From: Bosea sp. (in: a-proteobacteria)
GTDB lineage: Bacteria > Pseudomonadota > Alphaproteobacteria > Rhizobiales > Beijerinckiaceae
Reading direction: 5' to 3'
NCBI RefSeq assembly: GCF_023953965.1
Contig: NZ_JAMLIX010000002.1
Span: forward strand, 682,001 to 746,000
Length of the DNA: 64,000 nucleotides
The notes beneath the pieces were generated by a model, which saw nothing but the letters and a program-made list of their open reading frames with translations, did not search any database and was not told the origin of the DNA. Positions 8,798 to 16,848 of this stretch are shown in pieces. A program made the translations under genes and the position numbers. Position 1 is the stretch's first letter; each line of letters opens with the position of its first letter.

Positions 8798-9221
8798 AGC
8801 GGCATGCGGCGCGCGCGCAAGGCTTGAGCCGGCGCGCGCCCCGTATTCACCCATGCGCCCGGCGCGGCTTTTCTCGCCGCGCCGGGAGCCGGGTCTGTTT
8901 GCCGCCCTGGCCATGGCCCGGCGGGCTTGCGATCCGGCGGACGGGCCGGCCGCGCCGCGGAAGCCGTCGTCCTGCCTTTGAGACCGTCTTCGGGGCCGCC
9001 CGGCCGGGATGTGCCACCGACGATCGAATATGACCTGAATGCGCTGCGGGGTCGCTGGCGGGAAGCCTTGAGGCTTTAAGCCGATCCGCCGAAACCGGCC
9101 TGCCGGCCGGACGCCGACAGCAGAACCGCAAGCGTCGCACGGACTGACGAGACGACCACGGCGCAACCGCGGCGCCGCAGGATCGCCGGCCATCCCAAGC
9201 GCAGCGAAGAGGGCGTGACAG
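8798..9221 (+). promoter_or_regulatory. aapJ-aapQ intergenic region with two strong stem-loops
   Basis: No gene was seen here. Stem-loop 1 spans 8808-8840: a 9-bp GC-only stem with a nested ggct/agcc hairpin in its loop. Stem-loop 2 spans 8858-8886: an 11-bp perfect stem cccggcgcggc/gccgcgccggg with loop ttttctc. Neither is followed by a strong T-run, so partial termination or 3'-end protection of aapJ mRNA is more likely than full termination. The rest is GC-rich sequence without an obvious function. Confidence 0.55.
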
Positions 9222-10418
9222 GTGTCGAGCATTCCCCACGAAACGACGTCCCCCGGCAAGGCTTCGTTGTTCTACGACCCGAAGATCCGGGGCTATGCCT
9301 ATCAGATCGCCATGATCGCGATCGTCGGCTTCCTGGTCTGGTCGGCGGCGTCGAACGCGATCGAGAACCTCAGGGCGCAGAAGATCGCCTCGGGCTTCGG
9401 CTTCTGGCACAATGCGGCGGGCTTCGACGTCAACCAGAAGCTGATCCCGTTCTCGGCTTCGGGCGGCTCGACCTATGGCGACGCCTTCCTCGTCGGCCTT
9501 CTGAACACGCTCCTGGTCTCCGCGCTCGGCATCGTCTTCGCGACGATCCTGGGCTTCCTCGTCGGTGTCGCCAGGCTGTCGAACAACTGGGTGATCGCCA
9601 AGCTCGCGATGATCTATGTCGAGGGCATCCGCAACATCCCGCTGCTGCTCCAGCTCTTCATCTGGTACAACGCGGTGCTGAAGCCGCTGCCCAATCCGCG
9701 CGAGTCGATCGCGCTGCCCGCCGGCGCGCTGCTCAACAACCGCGGCCTTTATCTGCCCGATCCGCAACTGGGGCCGGGCGGCGGCCTGATCCTCTGGGCC
9801 TTCCTGATCGGCCTTGCCGCCACCTTCGTCTTCCGCGCCTGGGCGCGCCGGCAGCAGGAGGCCACCGGCCGGCAGTATCCGGTCGGCCTCGTCGCCTTTT
9901 GCCTGATCGCGGCCCTGCCGGCGCTGGTCTATGTCGCCACCGGCCGGCCGGTCTCCTTCGTCTATCCCGAGCTTGCCGGCTTCAACCTGCGCGGCGGCAT
10001 CCAGATCTTCCCGGAGTTCGTGGCGCTGCTCATCGGCCTGAGCACCTATACGGCGGCCTTCATCGCCGAGGTGGTGCGCGCCGGCATCCTCGCCGTGTCG
10101 AAGGGGCAGAGCGAGGCGGCGCATGCGCTGGGCCTGCGCAACGGGCCGACGCTGAAGCTCGTCGTCATCCCGCAGGCGATGCGCGTCATCATCCCGCCCT
10201 TGACCTCGAACTATCTCAACCTCACCAAGAACTCGTCGCTGGCGGTGGTGATCGGCTATCCCGACCTCGTCCAGGTCTTCACCGGCACGGTCCTGAACCA
10301 GACCGGACAGGCGGTCGAGGTCGTGGCGATCACGATGGCGGTCTACCTGACGATCTCGCTGGTGACATCGCTCATCATGAACATCTACAACAAGCGCATG
10401 GCGCTGGTGGAACGGTGA
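9222..10418 (+). CDS. aapQ: General L-amino acid ABC transporter, permease
   Basis: 398 residues from GTG at 9222, preceded by gaagaggg. Long hydrophobic segments indicate about eight membrane helices. The C-terminal part holds the binding-protein-dependent transport (EAA) signature that docks on the ATPase: EVVRAGILAVSKGQSEAAHALGL followed by VVIPQAMRVIIPPL. A periplasmic insertion between the first helices (near residues 40-75) distinguishes the Aap/Bzt permeases from shorter HisQ-type proteins. It forms the heterodimeric channel with AapM, whose gene starts 10 bases downstream. Confidence 0.95.
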   Translation: MSSIPHETTSPGKASLFYDPKIRGYAYQIAMIAIVGFLVWSAASNAIENLRAQKIASGFGFWHNAAGFDVNQKLIPFSASGGSTYGDAFLVGLLNTLLVSALGIVFATILGFLVGVARLSNNWVIAKLAMIYVEGIRNIPLLLQLFIWYNAVLKPLPNPRESIALPAGALLNNRGLYLPDPQLGPGGGLILWAFLIGLAATFVFRAWARRQQEATGRQYPVGLVAFCLIAALPALVYVATGRPVSFVYPELAGFNLRGGIQIFPEFVALLIGLSTYTAAFIAEVVRAGILAVSKGQSEAAHALGLRNGPTLKLVVIPQAMRVIIPPLTSNYLNLTKNSSLAVVIGYPDLVQVFTGTVLNQTGQAVEVVAITMAVYLTISLVTSLIMNIYNKRMALVER

Positions 10419-10428
10419 GGGGCGCGCG

Positions 10429-11808
10429 ATGACCGACGCAACGACCGAGAACGCCCCCTACGCCTTCGTCCGCAAGGAGACGCTGGAGCAGGAGCCGGCG
10501 CCGCTGTCGGTGGCCGGCCCCTTGGCCTGGGCGAGGGCGAACCTGTTCTCCAGCCCGCTCAACGCGTTTCTGACGCTCATCTGCGTCTGGCTCGTCATCG
10601 ACACGGTTCCGGGGCTGGTCCGCTTCTATCTCATCGATGCGGTCTGGACCGGCGAGAACCGCGACGCCTGCCTCGCCGGCAAGGCCGGGCGCCCGGTCGG
10701 GGCCTGCTGGGCCTATGTCGCGGACCGGCTCCAGTACTTCATCTACGGCTCCTATCCGGTGGCGGAGCGCTGGCGGGTCAACATCGTCTTCGCGATGTTC
10801 GCGCTCGGCGTGTTCTGGCTGCTCTGGAGCAAGGCGCCGCTGAAGAAGATCGGCGCGTTCTTCTTCTTCGTCATCCTGCCGGCGAGCGCCTTCATCCTGC
10901 TGTTAGGGGGCGATCGGGCGGTGGGCTTCCTGCGCTTCCTGATCCTGGCGAGCTTCGCGCTCGCCGCGCTCTATATCGTGCTGTCCTTCGCGCCGAGGCT
11001 GATGCGGTTCTGGATCGGCGAGGGGCAGCTCGCGGTCGAGGAGGCCGCGCCGCCCTGGCTGCGCTTCTACCGGCCCAAGCGCCTGATCCTGATCGCGCTC
11101 GTCGTCTTCGGGGTTCTCGCGCTCCTCGACGACAGGATCGGGCTGCCGCGGGTCGATACCGGGCTTTGGGGCGGGATGACGGTGACGTTCCTGATCTCGG
11201 CGGTCGGCATCGTCTTCTCGCTGCCGCTGGGCGTGCTGCTCGCGCTGGGGCGCCGCTCGCGGCTGCCGGCGATCCAGCTCCTCTCGGTGATCTTCATCGA
11301 GTTCGTGCGCGGCGTGCCGCTGATCACCGTGCTGTTCATGGCCAACACCATGCTGCCGCTGTTCGTGCCGCAGGAATGGTCGCCGGACCGGCTGCTCCGG
11401 CCGCTGGTCGGCGTCGCGCTCTTCGCCGCCGCCTATATGGCGGAGGTGGTGCGCGGCGGCCTGCAGGCGATCCCGAAGGGCCAGTACGAGGGGGCGATGT
11501 CGCTGGGCCTCGGCTACTGGCAGATGATGCGGCTGATCATCCTGCCGCAGGCGCTCAGGATCGTGATCCCGGGCATCGTCAACACCTTCATCGGGCTGTT
11601 CAAGGATACGACGTTGGTCGCCATCGTCGGCATCTTCGACTTCCTGCGCACCATCGAGGCGACGCTGATCGACCCGACCTGGGCGACGCCGGTGACGCGG
11701 TCGACGGGCTATGCCTTCGCCGCGATTTTCTATTTCCTGTGCTGCTGGGGGATGTCACGCTATTCGATCGCGGTCGAGAAGCGCCTCGCCGCCGGCCAGA
11801 AACGCTGA
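10429..11808 (+). CDS. aapM: General L-amino acid ABC transporter, permease
   Basis: 459 residues, larger than AapQ as in known aap/bzt operons because of additional N-terminal helices. The N-terminal ~45 residues are soluble, then hydrophobic segments follow (for example FFFFVILPASAFILLL). The C-terminal EAA loop reads EVVRGGLQAIPKGQYEGAMSLGL with LPQALRIVIPG after it, the ATPase contact site. The start lies 10 bases after aapQ and the stop 7 bases before aapP, so the three genes are very likely one transcript. It pairs with AapQ in the inner membrane. Confidence 0.95.
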   Translation: MTDATTENAPYAFVRKETLEQEPAPLSVAGPLAWARANLFSSPLNAFLTLICVWLVIDTVPGLVRFYLIDAVWTGENRDACLAGKAGRPVGACWAYVADRLQYFIYGSYPVAERWRVNIVFAMFALGVFWLLWSKAPLKKIGAFFFFVILPASAFILLLGGDRAVGFLRFLILASFALAALYIVLSFAPRLMRFWIGEGQLAVEEAAPPWLRFYRPKRLILIALVVFGVLALLDDRIGLPRVDTGLWGGMTVTFLISAVGIVFSLPLGVLLALGRRSRLPAIQLLSVIFIEFVRGVPLITVLFMANTMLPLFVPQEWSPDRLLRPLVGVALFAAAYMAEVVRGGLQAIPKGQYEGAMSLGLGYWQMMRLIILPQALRIVIPGIVNTFIGLFKDTTLVAIVGIFDFLRTIEATLIDPTWATPVTRSTGYAFAAIFYFLCCWGMSRYSIAVEKRLAAGQKR

Positions 11809-11815
11809 GAGGACG

Positions 11816-12622
11816 ATGACCATGGCAATGGCAGATATCGGGACGGCCGGGACGCGACCGGCGGCGCTGAAGCCGACCTCGCTCAACACCGAGACGGCGG
11901 TGGAGATGATCGGCGTCAACAAGTGGTACGGCGAGTTCCACGTGCTGCGCGACATCAACCTCAAGGTCGGGCGTGGCGAGAAGCTCGTCATCTGCGGGCC
12001 GTCGGGCTCCGGCAAGTCGACGATGATCCGCTGCATCAACCGGCTGGAGGAGCACCAGAAGGGCCAGATCATCGTCGACGGCACGGAGCTCACCAACGAC
12101 CTGAAGAAGATCGACGAGATCCGCCGCGATGTCGGCATGGTCTTCCAGCATTTCAACCTGTTCCCGCATCTGACCATCCTCGACAACCTGACGCTCGCGC
12201 CGATCTGGGTGAAGAAGATGCCCAAGCGGGACGCCGAGGAGATCGCGATGCACTATCTCAAGCGCGTCAAGATTCCGGAGCAGGCGGCGAAATATCCAGG
12301 CCAGCTTTCGGGCGGCCAGCAGCAGCGCGTGGCGATCGCCCGTTCCTTGTGCATGAGCCCGAAGATCATGCTGTTCGACGAGCCGACCTCGGCGCTCGAT
12401 CCGGAAATGGTCAAGGAGGTGCTCGACACCATGGTCTCGCTGGCCGACGAGGGCATGACCATGCTCTGCGTCACGCACGAGATGGGCTTCGCCCGGCAGG
12501 TCGCCGACCGGGTGATCTTCATGGACGCCGGCCAGATCGTCGAGATGAACACGCCGGACGAATTCTTCAAGAACCCGCAGCACGAGCGCACTAAGCTCTT
12601 CCTCTCCCAGATCCTGCACTGA
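11816..12622 (+). CDS. aapP: General L-amino acid ABC transporter, ATPase
   Basis: 268 residues from ATG at 11816, with gagagga upstream. All ABC motifs are present: Walker A GPSGSGKST (61-69), Q-loop in MVFQHFNLF, signature LSGGQ (164-168), Walker B LFDEP (186-190) and switch His in CVTHEMGFA. It belongs to the polar amino-acid ATPase group (GlnQ/HisP). It powers import through AapQM from the cytoplasmic face. A GC-rich hairpin follows the stop, so it is the last gene of the aap operon. Confidence 0.96.
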   Translation: MTMAMADIGTAGTRPAALKPTSLNTETAVEMIGVNKWYGEFHVLRDINLKVGRGEKLVICGPSGSGKSTMIRCINRLEEHQKGQIIVDGTELTNDLKKIDEIRRDVGMVFQHFNLFPHLTILDNLTLAPIWVKKMPKRDAEEIAMHYLKRVKIPEQAAKYPGQLSGGQQQRVAIARSLCMSPKIMLFDEPTSALDPEMVKEVLDTMVSLADEGMTMLCVTHEMGFARQVADRVIFMDAGQIVEMNTPDEFFKNPQHERTKLFLSQILH

Positions 12623-12648
12623 GAGGTCCCGACGTCCGCCGCGAACAG

Positions 12649-12672
12649 GCCTGCTCCGGCAACGGGGCAGGC
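12649..12672 (+). terminator. Possible terminator hairpin after aapP
   Basis: A 9-bp stem with one G-T pair (gcctgctcc at 12649-12657 with ggggcaggc at 12664-12672) and loop ggcaac lies 26 bases after aapP. The T-run is weak (ttgat). Confidence 0.45.
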
Positions 12673-12763
12673 TTGATCCGTCAGGTACGAACGTCCCATC
12701 GCGACCGGGCTGGTATGAGCGCGGCGGCGCCGATCGAATCCCAGGCCGCCGACGGGCTCCTCC

Positions 12764-13993
12764 ATGAACGCAGAATCCGCTTCGAACAGGCAGGCCAGCG
12801 CGATCCGAGGCTCGCCCGGCGAGGTCTTTGGCGCATTCCTCAAGCTCGGTTGCACCGCGTTCGGCGGCCCGGTGGCGCATCTCGGCTATTTCCGCGACGA
12901 GTTCGTGCTGAAACGCCGCTGGATCGACGAAGCCGGGTATGGCGATCTCCTGGCTCTCTGCCAGTTCCTTCCCGGGCCGGCATCGAGCCAGCTCGGCTTT
13001 GTGCTCGGCGTCCTGCGCGGCGGCGGGCTTCCTGGCGGGCTGGCGGCCTGGGCAGGCTTCACGCTGCCGTCGGCGCTTGTTCTGTTCGCCTTCGCGGCAG
13101 GTTCGGCCGCGCTCGGCGGCCCGCTCGCGGCGGGTTTGCTGCATGGGCTCAAGCTCGTCGCCGTGGCCGTCGTCGCACACGCCTTGTGGGGAATGGCGCG
13201 CGCTCTGACGCCGGACAGGCAGCGCGCGGCGATCGCGCTGTTTGCCGTCGCGATCTCGGTGTTCGTCGCCGGCGCGCCGAGCCAGATCCTGGCCATCGCC
13301 GTTGGGGCCCTTGCCGGGCTTCGGCTCTGCCGGGGCGCGCCCGCGGCTGTCGGGGAGACATTGGGTTTTCCGGTGTCGCGCCGTGCCGCCGTCACCGCGC
13401 TTACGATCTTTGTCCTGCTGCTGGTCTTGCCGCCGATCGCGGCCTCGATCGCGGGGGCCCATGGCATCGCTCTCTTCGATGGCTTCTACCGCTCGGGGGC
13501 CATGGTCTTCGGCGGCGGACATGTCGTCCTGCCGCTGCTGCAAGCCGAGACGGTCGCTAAAGGGTGGGTGGAGAGCGAGACCTTCCTCGCCGGCTACGCT
13601 CTTGCGCAGGCGATACCCGGCCCGCTCTTCACCTTTGCAGCCTATCTCGGAGCGGCGATGACATTGCCGCCCTCGGGAGCCGTCGGCGCGGCGATCGCGC
13701 TCGTCGCGATCTTCCTTCCGGGTCTGTTGCTCGTCTATGGCTCGCTGCCGTTCTGGGATTCCTTGCGGACGAAGGCCGCGGCGCAAGCGGCGATGCGGGG
13801 AGCCAATGCCGCGGTGGTCGGGATTCTCGGGGCCGCTCTCTACAGCCCGGTCTGGACCAGCGCCGTCCTCACGCCGCGCGACTTCCTCGTCGCGCTGGCC
13901 GGATTTCTCCTCCTCGCGGTCTGGAAGGCGCCGTCCTGGCTGGTCGTGGTGATCCTTGCAGCCACAGGCGCGGGCTTCGCCCTCGTTCCGTAG
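12764..13993 (+). CDS. chrA: Chromate transporter, CHR family (two-domain ChrA)
   Basis: 409 residues, the size of two-domain ChrA proteins. Each half carries the CHR signature: FGGPVAHLGYFR with LCQFLPGPASSQLGF in the N-terminal half, and VFGGGHVVLPLL with YALAQAIPGPLFTF in the C-terminal half. About ten hydrophobic segments are visible. The family exports chromate, in some cases exchanging sulfate, and chrA often occurs without chrB. Here no chrB regulator is next to it; the next gene encodes a small metal-binding protein and a cation exporter follows. The substrate is inferred from the family. Confidence 0.9.
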   Translation: MNAESASNRQASAIRGSPGEVFGAFLKLGCTAFGGPVAHLGYFRDEFVLKRRWIDEAGYGDLLALCQFLPGPASSQLGFVLGVLRGGGLPGGLAAWAGFTLPSALVLFAFAAGSAALGGPLAAGLLHGLKLVAVAVVAHALWGMARALTPDRQRAAIALFAVAISVFVAGAPSQILAIAVGALAGLRLCRGAPAAVGETLGFPVSRRAAVTALTIFVLLLVLPPIAASIAGAHGIALFDGFYRSGAMVFGGGHVVLPLLQAETVAKGWVESETFLAGYALAQAIPGPLFTFAAYLGAAMTLPPSGAVGAAIALVAIFLPGLLLVYGSLPFWDSLRTKAAAQAAMRGANAAVVGILGAALYSPVWTSAVLTPRDFLVALAGFLLLAVWKAPSWLVVVILAATGAGFALVP

Positions 13994-14106
13994 GGCGTTG
14001 TGCGAGCCAAGGACAAGCGCCGCCGGCCGGGAATTTCGCTCTTGACCTTGCCATTGTTGGAAGCCCCATCTTGAGGGCCGTGACATCGAAACCAAGGAGC
14101 CATCTC

Positions 14107-14301
14107 ATGGAACTCAGGATCGAAGGCATGTCCTGCGGCGGCTGCGCCAAGTCCGTCACCAAGGCGATCCAGTCGGTCGATTCCGCGGCCAGGGTCGAGG
14201 CCAACCCCGCCGAACGCTCGGTCAGGGTCGAAACGAGCGCCGCACAGGCCGCCATCTTGCGGGTTCTCGAACAGGCCGGCTACCCGGCGACCGTGAGCTG
14301 A
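14107..14301 (+). CDS. Small heavy-metal-associated (HMA) domain protein, CopZ-like
   Basis: 64 residues, a single HMA ferredoxin-like domain. The metal site is GMSCGGC near residues 8-14, the CxxC pair that binds Cu(I) in CopZ/Atx1 chaperones or Zn/Cd in related proteins. The core continues as VTKAIQSVD and ends with LEQAGYPATV. No membrane segment or signal is present, so it is a cytosolic carrier or buffer. It lies between chrA and the CDF exporter, with a promoter/operator for the latter just downstream. The metal cannot be told from sequence alone. Confidence 0.88.
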   Translation: MELRIEGMSCGGCAKSVTKAIQSVDSAARVEANPAERSVRVETSAAQAAILRVLEQAGYPATVS

Positions 14302-14323
14302 TCCGGAGGTCGCGGATCGGCGC

Positions 14324-14364
14324 TTGACTCGTTTTCAAAAACTAACATATGAATACTTATTCAT
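14324..14364 (+). promoter_or_regulatory. Promoter with ArsR/SmtB-type operator for the CDF exporter-regulator operon
   Basis: A -35 like TTGACT (14324-14329) is followed after 18 bases by TATGAA (14348-14353). The -10 overlaps an imperfect palindrome ATGAATAC-TTATTCAT (14349-14364), an AT-rich dyad like those bound by SmtB/CzrA repressors. A regulator bound there would block the promoter. Binding by the downstream ArsR protein is inferred. Confidence 0.65.
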
Positions 14365-14393
14365 GTGTTTTAGGTTAGCCGAAACGAGCAGCC

Positions 14394-15398
14394 ATGACCC
14401 CGTCCTCACGCCATCATGCCGGTCACGAGGGGCACGACCACTCCGGCCATAATCACGATCACGGCGATCACGACCATTCGCACGCTCCTGCCGTGACCGC
14501 GGACAACGAGCGCAAGATTCTCGTGTCGTTCGTGCTGATCTTCTTGTTCATGATCGTCGAGGCGGTCGGCGGCGTCATGTCCGGCTCATTGGCCCTGCTG
14601 GCCGATGCGGGCCACATGCTGACCGACGCCATCGCGCTCGGCCTCGCCTATATCGCCTTCCGGCTCGGGCGCCGGGCGGCCGACAGCCGGCGAAGCTTCG
14701 GCTATGCCCGCTTCGAGGTCATCGCCGGCTTCGTCAACGCCTTGACGCTGTTCGGCATCGTCGGCTGGATCGTCTACGAAGCCGTCGAGCGGTTTCTCGA
14801 ACCCCGGCCGATCCTGGTCGGATCGATGTTCGTCGTGGCCAGCGTCGGCATGGTGGTGAACCTCTTCGTGCTCTGGTACCTGACGCGCGGCGACTCCGAG
14901 CACGTCAATATCAAGGGGGCCGTGCTTCACGTCATGGGCGACCTGCTGGGTTCGGTCGGCGCGATCGTCGCGGCCATCGTGATCTGGTATACGGGCTGGA
15001 CCCCGATCGACCCGATCCTGTCGGTGTTCGTCTCGCTCCTGATCCTGCGCAGCGCCTGGGGCCTGCTGAAGAAGACCCTGCACATCCTCCTCGAAGGCGC
15101 GCCCGCCAACGCGGAAGCCGACAAGATCGCCGCCCATTTGAAGGGGACGGTCGAAGGCGTGCAGAACATCCACCATGTTCATGTCTGGTCGATCACCTCC
15201 GGCCGCGTGCTTGCGACGCTCCAGCTCCAGCCGAAAGCCGATGCCGACCTCGCCGCGGTGGTCAGGCGAGCCGAACGGGAGCTGAAGGAGCGTTTCGGCA
15301 TCGAGCATCCGACCATCGGCATCGACTGGGATGGCGTCAGCCGCTGCAGCCTGGAGCGAGCCGCCCCGGTGCCGGCGCACCATGGCCACGCGCACTGA
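14394..15398 (+). CDS. Cation diffusion facilitator (CDF) zinc/cobalt/cadmium exporter
   Basis: 334 residues. The N-terminus is very His-rich: 11 histidines in the first 30 residues, a cytosolic metal-collecting tail. The CDF core follows with about six membrane helices; helix 2 carries LLADAGHMLTDA, whose Asp and His form the transport site, and helix 5 carries HVMGDLLGSVGA. The C-terminal cytoplasmic ferredoxin-like dimer domain follows (HHVHVWSITSGR). The family exchanges cytosolic Zn2+, Co2+ or Cd2+ for protons. It is co-transcribed with the ArsR gene 16 bases downstream, whose metal site suggests Zn or Co. The closest family models are CzcD and DmeF. Confidence 0.93.
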   Translation: MTPSSRHHAGHEGHDHSGHNHDHGDHDHSHAPAVTADNERKILVSFVLIFLFMIVEAVGGVMSGSLALLADAGHMLTDAIALGLAYIAFRLGRRAADSRRSFGYARFEVIAGFVNALTLFGIVGWIVYEAVERFLEPRPILVGSMFVVASVGMVVNLFVLWYLTRGDSEHVNIKGAVLHVMGDLLGSVGAIVAAIVIWYTGWTPIDPILSVFVSLLILRSAWGLLKKTLHILLEGAPANAEADKIAAHLKGTVEGVQNIHHVHVWSITSGRVLATLQLQPKADADLAAVVRRAERELKERFGIEHPTIGIDWDGVSRCSLERAAPVPAHHGHAH

Positions 15399-15414
15399 GG
15401 GGGAGCCAGCGGAC

Positions 15415-15759
15415 ATGGGAGAAAAGGCCGGCTCATCGTCAAAAGCGAAAACGCTGTCGCCGCAGGACCTGATCATCCTCTCCGAGACCTTTCGCCTGCT
15501 GGGTGACCCCAGCAGGCTGAAGATCCTGCTTCATTGCTCGGAAGGGTCGAAATCGGTCTCCGAGATCGCGGAGGAGCTCGAGCTTTCGCAGTCGCTCGTC
15601 AGCCATCATCTGCGCCTGCTGCGCGGTGCGAGGCTGGTGCGGGGCACGCGCCGGTCCAAGAACGTGTTCTACGAGATCGCCGACGATCATGTCAGCGACA
15701 TGCTCCGCGACATGATCAGCCATATCGGGGAAGAGAACTCCCAGGGCTCGTTCGCGTGA
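15415..15759 (+). CDS. ArsR/SmtB-family metal-sensing repressor with alpha5 zinc-type site
   Basis: 114 residues from ATG at 15415, preceded by gaggggga. A winged helix-turn-helix is clear (LLGDPSRLKILL, SVSEIAEEL, SQSLVSHHLRLLRGARLV). The C-terminal helix holds Asp90, His92, His103 and Glu106, exactly the DxHx10HxxE spacing of the SmtB/CzrA alpha5 sensor site for Zn(II)/Co(II). The cysteine-based alpha3 (ELCVCDL) site of ArsR/CadC is absent. It very likely represses the exporter operon through the palindrome at 14349-14364 and is released by metal. Metal identity and the operator are inferences. Confidence 0.9.
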   Translation: MGEKAGSSSKAKTLSPQDLIILSETFRLLGDPSRLKILLHCSEGSKSVSEIAEELELSQSLVSHHLRLLRGARLVRGTRRSKNVFYEIADDHVSDMLRDMISHIGEENSQGSFA

Positions 15760-15788
15760 ACGGATTCCCCGATCAGTCGCCCCTCGTC

Positions 15789-15824
15789 GGCCAGCGGCGG
15801 GGCCATGCCCCGGTGCCGCTGGCC
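15789..15824. terminator. Convergent intergenic hairpin (arsR / gst)
   Basis: A perfect 10-bp stem ggccagcggc/gccgctggcc encloses an inner gggg/cccc hairpin, centred between the arsR stop and the GST stop. No T-run follows on either strand, so termination is plausible but not certain. Confidence 0.5.
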
Positions 15825-15834
15825 GATCCGGTCT

Positions 15835-16440
15835 TCAAAGAAGGTTTTCCTCCTTGAGCGCGGCCTGCACCCTCGGCCGCGCCCGCACACGCTCACGCAG
15901 CTTCAGCGCCTTCGGATAGGCGGCGAGATCGAGCTTCAGCCCGATGCCCCAGCCGACGACCACCGAAGCATAGGCATCCGGCTGCGTGAACTCGGCACCG
16001 AGCCAATAAGCCTGATTGTCCGGAAGCATGGCTTCGAGCTGGCCCATGCGCCGGTGGATGTTGGCGATGGCGCCGGGTTTGGCCTCTTCCGTCAGGGTCG
16101 GCGAGAACAGGGCGCCGACCGCGGAATGCAGGTCGGAGCAGAAACCGAGCGCCTCCTGCAGGCGGGCGCGTTCCAGCGAGCCATAGGCGGGCTTGAAAGC
16201 CGCGACGGACGAGTGGTCGCCGATATATTGCAGGATCGCCGCATTCTGCGTGATCACCACCCCCGGCTCGACTTCGAGCGCCGGCACCGCGCCGCGGGGA
16301 TTGACCGTCAGATAATCGGCCCCGCTCCCGGTCTTCTTCGTCTTCAGGTCGACGGCTTCCAGCGTATAGGCAAGCCCGGCTTCACTCAGGACGATGTGCG
16401 GCGCAAGCGAGCAGGCGCCGGCTTTGTAATACAGCTTCAC
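15835..16440 (-). CDS. Glutathione S-transferase, beta-class-like
   Basis: 201 residues, typical GST size. The N-terminal thioredoxin-fold domain begins MKLYYKAGACSLAPH, with Cys10 at the position that forms a mixed disulfide with glutathione in bacterial beta-class GSTs. The cis-proline segment GAVPALE and the ITQNAAILQYI helix bind the peptide. The C-terminal helical domain contains the FTQPDAYASVV block. The enzyme conjugates or reduces electrophiles with glutathione in the cytoplasm; the substrate is unknown. It is monocistronic on the minus strand and convergent with the metal operon. Confidence 0.92.
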   Translation of the reverse strand: MKLYYKAGACSLAPHIVLSEAGLAYTLEAVDLKTKKTGSGADYLTVNPRGAVPALEVEPGVVITQNAAILQYIGDHSSVAAFKPAYGSLERARLQEALGFCSDLHSAVGALFSPTLTEEAKPGAIANIHRRMGQLEAMLPDNQAYWLGAEFTQPDAYASVVVGWGIGLKLDLAAYPKALKLRERVRARPRVQAALKEENLL

Positions 16441-16518
16441 GGAAATCTCCTATCGACCTGCGACTAAGAGAATCATTCATACCGCATATGCAGCGCAAGG
16501 CGAGCTTGCAGAGCTGAA

Positions 16519-16741
16519 ATGACGGCGGGAATCCTCGACCGGCGGCAGGCGCTGCTGGCGGGCGCCGCCATGCTGGCCGGTTCCCGGCTCGTGGGATGTC
16601 CTGATCCCGCCGGGCAGGACGGCGACGCATATCGCGACGGCCGGCGACACCGTCGAATACTACTGCCGGTTCCATCCCAATATGAAAGGCCGCACCAGGG
16701 GCACGCGCCGAGACCGTCGCGGGAGAGGCTTTTCTGCCTGA
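16519..16741 (+). pseudogene. Cupredoxin (plastocyanin-like) gene remnant, frameshifted and internally deleted
   Basis: One frame starts at ATG 16519 with an export-signal-like sequence (ILDRRQALLAGAAMLAGSRLV) and then loses homology. A different frame continues from about 16600 to the stop at 16739-16741 with GDTVEYYCRFHPNMKGR, the Cys-x2-His-x2-Met copper loop near the C-terminus of small cupredoxins. The two pieces together look like one small periplasmic cupredoxin gene that has lost its middle and shifted frame. It lies between GST and msrA. A sequencing error could explain the shift, but not the missing middle. Confidence 0.6.
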
Positions 16742-16848
16742 GGCGCGGCTCTCGCTTCAATATGGCGCGTCCTCGCGACACGGCTTCGGATGCTCCGGGT
16801 CCTGTCATGATCATGGGGCCGGCTGACGACAGCGGGATAGCTGGTCTC

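Noticed and set aside
11600..14095. Over 800-codon open frame antisense to aapP and chrA
   Set aside because: It crosses three real genes and their intergenic gaps; composition is that of antisense GC-rich codons.
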